This document shows, one piece after another, positions 60,326 to 64,000 of a stretch of 64,000 nt of DNA. Within the stretch, counting starts at the first letter, position 1. Each line of letters starts with the position of its first letter. Source of the stretch: Sphingobium sp. EP60837 (lineage in GTDB: Bacteria; Pseudomonadota; Alphaproteobacteria; Sphingomonadales; Sphingomonadaceae); the NCBI RefSeq assembly GCF_001658005.1, contig NZ_CP015987.1:798001-862000 (forward strand), written 5' to 3'. The notes below the pieces were generated by a model. That model was not told where the DNA came from. It saw only the letters and a list, made by a program, of their open reading frames with translations, and did no database searches. A program made the position numbers and the translations under genes.

Positions 60326-63300
60326 GAGCGGTCTTCCTTGAGGCTGGAGAGGAGCATGGCGGCGCTGTTGGACCTGGGCTTCCACAGCCCCCGGTCGAGT
60401 GCTTCGGACAGGCGCGCGGCGGTTTCGCGCAGGGCGGCGGGATTGACCTCTGCCATGAAGGCGCGGACGGCCTCATCCTCGATGAAAGCGGCGTGCACGG
60501 CGTCGAAATGATGGTCCTTGACCGCATGGGTCGTGGCGGCAAAGGCGAAGAGATAATCGACCGAGGCCGCAATCTCGAACGCGCCCTTGTATCCGTGGCG
60601 CATCATTCCCGCGATCCATTTGGGATTGGTGACGCGCGCGCGGACGATGCGGCCGATCTCATCCTCCAGCGTGCGGACGACCGGCCGTTCGGGGCGGCTA
60701 TGGTCATTATGATAGCTGAGCGGCTTCTTGCCGGACAGGTGCTCGACGGCGGCGGCGATGCCCCCCTCGAACTGATAATAATCGTCGCTGTCGAGCAGGT
60801 CATGCTCGCGATTGTCCTGGTTCTGGATCAGCGCGTCGGCCTGGGTCAGACGCTGCGCAAACAGGTTGCGCTCCGCATCGCCCTCGACGCCGCCGCCATA
60901 GGCATAGCTGCCCCAATCCAGATAGATGTTCGCAAGATCAGCCCGATCGTGCCACAGCCGTTCGTCGATCATCGCCTGCAGCCCCGCGCCATAAGCGCCC
61001 GGCTTTGATCCGAAGACGCGGGCCCCGGCACGGCGGGCAGCCTCCTTCTCCGGCAGGCCCTGAGCCGCAAGGGCAGCGCTTTCCGCTCGGTGCCGGGCGG
61101 CGGCGGGATTATCCTCGTCCGGTTCGTCCAGCGCCATCACGGCGCGCGCCGCGCTGTCGATCAGGTCAATCTGCTCGGGAAAGGCGTCGCGGAAGAAGCC
61201 CGACACCCGCAAGGTTACATCGACGCGCGGCCGGTTCAACTCGGCGATCTTCATGACCTCAAAGCCGGTGACACGGCCCGACGCCCAATCCCAGCGCGGC
61301 CGCACGCCCATCAGCGCCAATGCCTGCGCAATGTCGTCGCCGCCGGTGCGCATGTTGGCCGTGCCCCAGGCGGACAGCGCGATCGCGCGGGGATAGTCGC
61401 CCTCGCGCTGCAGATAATCCTGCACGATCAGCTCAGCCGATCGCTGGCCCAGATTCCAGGCGGCGACGGTTGGGATCGCCCGGGTATCGACCGAATAGAA
61501 ATTGCGCCCGGTGGGCAGCACTTCGGGGCGGCCGCGTGTCGGCGCACCGGACGGGCCGGGCGGAACGAAGCGCCCATCAAGGGCCTTGAGCAAAGCCGCC
61601 TTCTCCGCCTCTCCGCAGGCATCGACGCGGGGCGCAAGGTCGTGCGTTATGGTGCCCAGGACAGCCGCGCTTTTGGGTCCAGGCGCGGGCGCTCCACGAT
61701 CCAGCAGATCGATGGCATGGAGTTCGAGCCGCTCTACCATGTCGCCAGTGGTTCGCCACAGTTCCGCTGAAAGCGCCCCGAGCAACTCCGGTCTTGGCCC
61801 CGTCCACGGCGCACCCATGCTACAGTCGAGCGGATCGAACCCTAGCCCAAAATCATCCGCCAGCGCCCGTAACAGCGACTGATGGCCGTCATGTTCCATC
61901 CCCCTGGGGCAACGGGCCAGCGCCAGCAGCAGGTCCCGGCGCAGCGATCCCTCCGGCGACCGGGTAAAGACATGCAGACCATCCCTGATCTGCATTTCCT
62001 TCAATTCACACAGATAGTTGTCGATCGCAGCTAAGGCATCATCTCCGCTACCTTGCGCCCCGGCATCCTTGTCGAGCCCCTGACTGGCGGCAAGGGCCAA
62101 TATGTCCTTGCGCAGCGTCTCCAACCGGCGCGGGTCCATCCCGGCGGCGAGATAATATTCATCGACTAGCGCCTCCAGTTCCTTGAGTGGCCCATAGGTC
62201 TCCGCGCGGGTCAGCGGCGGCGTCAGATGGTCGATGATGCAGGCCCCGATGCGGCGCTTTGCCTGCGTGCCTTCGCCCGGATCATTGACGATGAAGGGGT
62301 AGATTTGCGGCACCGGCCCGGCGCAGATTTCAGGGAAGCAGCTTTCCGACAGCGCAATGGCCTTGCCGGGCAGCCATTCCAGATTGCCGTGCTTGCCGAC
62401 ATGGACGACCGCATGGGCGCCAAATTCGCGGTTCAGCCAGATGTGGAAGGCGAGATAGCCATGCGGCGGCGGCAGCGCGGGGTCGTGGTAGCTGCTCTTG
62501 GGGTCGATATTATAGCCGCGCGCGGGCTGAACCGCGATCGCCACATTGCCGAAACGATGCACGGGTAAGTGGAAGGCGTTCTCTCGGAAGAACGTATCGG
62601 CTTCAGCACCCCCCCAGCGCGTCGTGATCGCCTCGCGGGCCGCTTCGGGAAGGGAACGGAAGGCGGCCTCATAGTCGGTCAGCGAAAGAGAGGGCGAGGG
62701 TTTCGATCGTTTCAGCGATGCGGGAGCGTTGGTCACCCCGCCCGTCATCAGCTGCATCAAGGCCGCGCCACCGGTTGGCGCGTCCCCTGTTGCATAGCCT
62801 GCCTCTGACAGCGCGTGAAGGATGGCCGCCGCGCTGGCCGGCGTGTCGAGCCCGACGCCGTTGCCGATGCGCCCATCCTTGTTCGGATAGTTGGCAAGGA
62901 CCATCGCCACCCGACGCTCCGCCGCGGGCGTTCGGCCAAGTTTCGCCCAATTCGCAGCGAGTTCAGAGACGAAGCTTATGCGATCCTGCAGCACCTTCGG
63001 CACGACGATGCTGCACTGCGTCCGCTCATCGAACCGTGCGGCCGCCTTGAAGGCGACGGCGCGGGTGAAGAGGCGGCCGTCCACTTCCGGCAATGCGATG
63101 TGCATGGCCAGATCGCGCGCCCCCAATCCCCGCACGCTGGCTTCCCAGGCGCTTTGCTCGGCGCTGGCGAAGATCGTCTGCAGAACCGGGCAGTCTGCCT
63201 GCTCCAATATTGACGGCGTTCGGGGTTCGCCGGGCGCCGAAGCGGCAAAGGCGGTCGCATTCAGGATGACGTCCGGCCGCGTCCCGTCCATCAGGCTCCG

Positions 63301-64000
63301 CAGAAAGTCGCGGGCGAAGGGTTCGCGCAGCGCACGGACATGGACCGGCAGCACGTTGAGGCCCGCCAGCTCCAGCCCCTGAACCATGGCGTCCACCGCG
63401 TCCAGCGTCCCGGCGATCAGCAGGGCCCGATAGAAAAGGAACAGGACGGTGGGCTGGCCGTCCCGCCAGCGGCCTTTCACCTGATCCAGCGCGGGCCGCT
63501 CGATGCCGGGTAGATAAAGCCCCGCATCAGCCACCGGCACTGGAGCGTCGGCTTCCCCTGCGTCCATCCCCGCCAGCCGGGCGGCGGTCTTCAGGAAGGC
63601 GGTCGCATTGGCCACGCCGCCTTGCCGCAGATAATCGCGCAGCCGGTCACAGGTTTCCGGCGGCAGGGTAGAGGCGGCGCGCAGGTCCGGATCATCCTCC
63701 TGTCCATCTGCGATGGCAGCGAAGGCGATGCCCTTTTCCCGCGCGACATTGGCAATTTCATCAATGCCATAGGGCCAATAGCTCTTACCCCCGAGCAGCA
63801 CGACGCAGACAAATTTGGCGTGAGCGATCACCTTCTCGACATAGAGATCGACCGAATAGGGATGCTTGAGCTGAAGCAGGTTGGCGAGCCGCACGCTGGG
63901 CGCGTCCTCGCCCAAGGGCGCTGCCGCGCTCGCGAAGCAGGCAAGGTCGCTGTCCGCCACGGTCAGCAGCACGATGTCCCCCGGCGACTGGCCAAGGTCG
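60322..64000 (-). CDS. cobN: Cobaltochelatase subunit CobN, 5' end off window
   Basis: The frame stays open to the window edge; about 1226 residues are visible of roughly 1250, so only the N-terminal 20-25 are missing. Typical CobN segments include H-V-G-K-H-G-N-L-E-W-L-P-G-K near 540, and R-P-R-V-D-V-T-L-R-V-S-G-F-F-R-D near 938. CobN is the large subunit of the ATP-dependent cobaltochelatase; CobS and CobT are not in this window. Confidence 0.95.
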   Translation of the reverse strand, partial: DLGQSPGDIVLLTVADSDLACFASAAAPLGEDAPSVRLANLLQLKHPYSVDLYVEKVIAHAKFVCVVLLGGKSYWPYGIDEIANVAREKGIAFAAIADGQEDDPDLRAASTLPPETCDRLRDYLRQGGVANATAFLKTAARLAGMDAGEADAPVPVADAGLYLPGIERPALDQVKGRWRDGQPTVLFLFYRALLIAGTLDAVDAMVQGLELAGLNVLPVHVRALREPFARDFLRSLMDGTRPDVILNATAFAASAPGEPRTPSILEQADCPVLQTIFASAEQSAWEASVRGLGARDLAMHIALPEVDGRLFTRAVAFKAAARFDERTQCSIVVPKVLQDRISFVSELAANWAKLGRTPAAERRVAMVLANYPNKDGRIGNGVGLDTPASAAAILHALSEAGYATGDAPTGGAALMQLMTGGVTNAPASLKRSKPSPSLSLTDYEAAFRSLPEAAREAITTRWGGAEADTFFRENAFHLPVHRFGNVAIAVQPARGYNIDPKSSYHDPALPPPHGYLAFHIWLNREFGAHAVVHVGKHGNLEWLPGKAIALSESCFPEICAGPVPQIYPFIVNDPGEGTQAKRRIGACIIDHLTPPLTRAETYGPLKELEALVDEYYLAAGMDPRRLETLRKDILALAASQGLDKDAGAQGSGDDALAAIDNYLCELKEMQIRDGLHVFTRSPEGSLRRDLLLALARCPRGMEHDGHQSLLRALADDFGLGFDPLDCSMGAPWTGPRPELLGALSAELWRTTGDMVERLELHAIDLLDRGAPAPGPKSAAVLGTITHDLAPRVDACGEAEKAALLKALDGRFVPPGPSGAPTRGRPEVLPTGRNFYSVDTRAIPTVAAWNLGQRSAELIVQDYLQREGDYPRAIALSAWGTANMRTGGDDIAQALALMGVRPRWDWASGRVTGFEVMKIAELNRPRVDVTLRVSGFFRDAFPEQIDLIDSAARAVMALDEPDEDNPAAARHRAESAALAAQGLPEKEAARRAGARVFGSKPGAYGAGLQAMIDERLWHDRADLANIYLDWGSYAYGGGVEGDAERNLFAQRLTQADALIQNQDNREHDLLDSDDYYQFEGGIAAAVEHLSGKKPLSYHNDHSRPERPVVRTLEDEIGRIVRARVTNPKWIAGMMRHGYKGAFEIAASVDYLFAFAATTHAVKDHHFDAVHAAFIEDEAVRAFMAEVNPAALRETAARLSEALDRGLWKPRSNSAAMLLSSLKEDRS

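Overview
The window reads as chromosomal DNA of an aerobic, high-GC alphaproteobacterium, most likely a sphingomonad (Sphingobium/Novosphingobium type). This rests on gene content (aerobic steroid-ring catabolism, the oxygen-dependent cobalamin route), on short extragenic palindromes built on TTCGACAGGCTCAGGGC that are common in sphingomonad genomes, and on the dense use of ATGA/TTGA start-stop overlaps. No tRNA, rRNA, CRISPR array or transposase was seen.

Region 1 (1-15.6 kb, minus strand) is one long, mostly overlapping gene string for steroid C/D-ring breakdown (the HIP/IPD branch): thiolase, ketosteroid isomerase, MaoC hydratase, IpdF-like SDR, three acyl-CoA dehydrogenase subunits, FadA6-like thiolase, EchA20-like hydrolase, IpdC-like flavoprotein, a second crotonase, IpdB and IpdA, then an extradiol dioxygenase (HsaC type). 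Region 2 (15.9-22.3 kb, plus strand) diverges from it and carries hsaA, hsaD, hsaB, hsaE, hsaG, hsaF (A/B-ring opening through to pyruvate and propionyl-CoA) plus a TIM-barrel isomerase-like gene. The 292-bp divergent control region holds a near-perfect sigma70-like promoter and two copies of TACGCATATRGCAA.

Region 3 (22.25-41.6 kb) looks less GC-rich and is an accessory catabolic block of unknown substrate. It has an HSL-type esterase, two translationally coupled Lrp/AsnC regulators, a BaiE-like SnoaL dehydratase and two other SnoaL/NTF2 proteins, an EthD-SnoaL fusion, five SDRs, a carboxymuconolactone decarboxylase-like protein, a luciferase-like oxidoreductase, an AraC regulator, an Old Yellow Enzyme, a KstD-like flavoprotein, a Baeyer-Villiger monooxygenase, a BaiCD/FadH-like Fe-S flavoenzyme and an aldo-keto reductase. 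Operator-like copies of the region-2 motif occur at 28.3 and 40.4 kb, hinting at shared control. Steroid, bile-acid or terpenoid modification is the most economical guess, but it is inference.

Region 4 (41.7-49.2 kb) has a tandem universal stress protein, two Flp-type prepilin-like genes with Ser/Gly-rich tails plus the remains of a third, and the PrkA-YeaH(DUF444)-YcgB(SpoVR) stress operon.

Region 5 (49.3-64 kb) is the aerobic cobalamin pathway: cobF-B-M-E-L, cobK on the opposite strand, cobJ-I-H-G under a cobalamin riboswitch, a meta-cleavage-type hydrolase, then bluB, cobO and a cobN that runs off the window. B12 would serve methylmalonyl-CoA mutase on the propionyl-CoA released from steroids, but no mutase is in the window.
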